A stretch of DNA of 22,049 nucleotides from Candidatus Trichofilum aggregatum (GTDB taxonomy: Bacteria; Chloroflexota; Anaerolineae; Promineifilales; Promineifilaceae): the NCBI GenBank assembly GCA_016716885.1, contig JADJUV010000082.1:1-22049 (forward strand), written 5' to 3'. The position numbers were made by a program, and so were the translations under genes. The notes beneath the pieces are model-generated. The model saw only the letters and a program-made list of their open reading frames with translations, had not been told where the DNA came from and did not search any database. Within the stretch, counting starts at the first letter, position 1, and each line of letters starts with the position of its first letter. Below are positions 21,626 through 22,049 of the stretch, piece after piece.

Positions 21626-22049
21626 ATGAACCAAACTAGAACTAATCCTACAATCGGCATGTTGGCAACAGTCCGTAACCGTCGTGCTATTGTCACATCG
21701 GTTGATCCTTATGATAGTCCCGATGGTCGTTTCCATATGGTGGGTCTCGACTATATAGATGCCGATGGCACACCATCTGACACCTTGCTGTGGGAACGGG
21801 AAATAAATGCCACTTTACTTGAACCCATTGCACTGCCAGAAATATCCCGCACCCAGCCGATGATCACCGGTGACTTTGATGCCTTGCAGCGAGCTACTCG
21901 TTGGATGGCCCTTGCCCCTTTTGTAACACCAGGTAGTGAGGAACCGCCTCAAGCAATTGCCGCCCCCTTGTTTGGCGCAGTGCAGGCAGAAGACTTTCAG
22001 CTAGTGCCCCTGCTCAAAGCTCTGCAAATGCCACGCATATCCTTGCTAC
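21626..22049 (+). CDS. SNF2-family helicase, DISARM DrmD-like, N-terminal fragment (continues past window)
   Basis: The frame is open from ATG 21626 (GTG at 21623 is in frame) to the window end, 141 codons. It begins with a small beta-rich segment (MLATVRNRRAIVTSVDPYD, FHMVGLDYIDADGTPSDTLLWERE), then a DFDALQRATRWMAL helix. It next has APLFGAVQAEDFQLVPLLKAL followed by QMPRISLL. This corresponds to the Q-motif region just before Walker A (IADDVGLGKT) in SNF2-type helicases annotated as DISARM DrmD or related defence helicases. DrmD works with DrmA-C and a methylase against phage DNA. The ATPase motifs lie outside the window, so the exact defence system is not certain. Codon use is less GC-biased than in the genes to the left. 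Confidence 0.6.
   Translation, partial: MNQTRTNPTIGMLATVRNRRAIVTSVDPYDSPDGRFHMVGLDYIDADGTPSDTLLWEREINATLLEPIALPEISRTQPMITGDFDALQRATRWMALAPFVTPGSEEPPQAIAAPLFGAVQAEDFQLVPLLKALQMPRISLL

Overview
The window looks like chromosomal DNA of a Chloroflexota bacterium (Anaerolineae/Caldilineae-like). The inference rests on a large BTAD + STAND ATPase regulator paired with a tiny conserved protein, secreted multidomain proteins ending in a YLP-type C-terminus, FG-GAP and beta-helix surface proteins, and moderately high G+C. The palindrome GCGGCCGC recurs about 52 times (roughly one per 420 bp; about one is expected from base composition). It mostly sits inside genes in the Ala-Ala-Ala frame. It resembles the cyanobacterial HIP1 phenomenon with a different core.

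Region 1 (1-7421): a divergent cluster. On the minus strand is the regulator (runs off the left edge). On the plus strand are a 74-aa protein, a beta-helix exoprotein translationally coupled to it, a 900-aa HEMGH zinc-peptidase-like protein without a Sec signal, and a small partner gene directly behind it.

Region 2 (7422-14500): a scarred zone of decayed and truncated genes and dispersed repeats. It holds a GH127 (DUF1680) 3' fragment with a nonsense codon, an intact secreted metzincin-type protease with PKD and Ig-like domains, a 5'-truncated and 3'-frameshifted FG-GAP surface protein, and an RHH antitoxin beside a PIN toxin that has lost its first catalytic Asp. Two short repeat families (R1 with three copies, R2 with two) sit at the broken ends.

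Region 3 (14502-20526, all minus strand): a mobile-element backbone. From its promoter it reads: consensus-like promoter, inverted repeat, intrinsic terminator and second hairpin in a leader of about 330 nt; a 115-aa protein; a DUF2637-type membrane/coiled-coil/winged-helix protein; a small membrane protein; a lipoprotein-like FtsK/TraB-type DNA translocase with a small HTH frame overlapping its end; and a proline-rich replication/regulatory-type winged-helix protein. DUF2637 plus an FtsK-type pump is the signature of actinomycete AICEs and conjugative plasmids that move double-stranded DNA. No integrase, tRNA or att site is visible here.

Region 4 (20539-22049): two partial copies of a small excisionase-like HTH gene made by a 112-bp duplication bounded by GCGGCCGC, then AT-richer DNA without the palindrome. 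The window ends in the N-terminus of a SNF2-family helicase resembling DISARM DrmD, so a defence island may begin here.

Several genes are broken by single-base indels. These may be real decay or sequencing/assembly error, and gene-loss claims should be read with that in mind.
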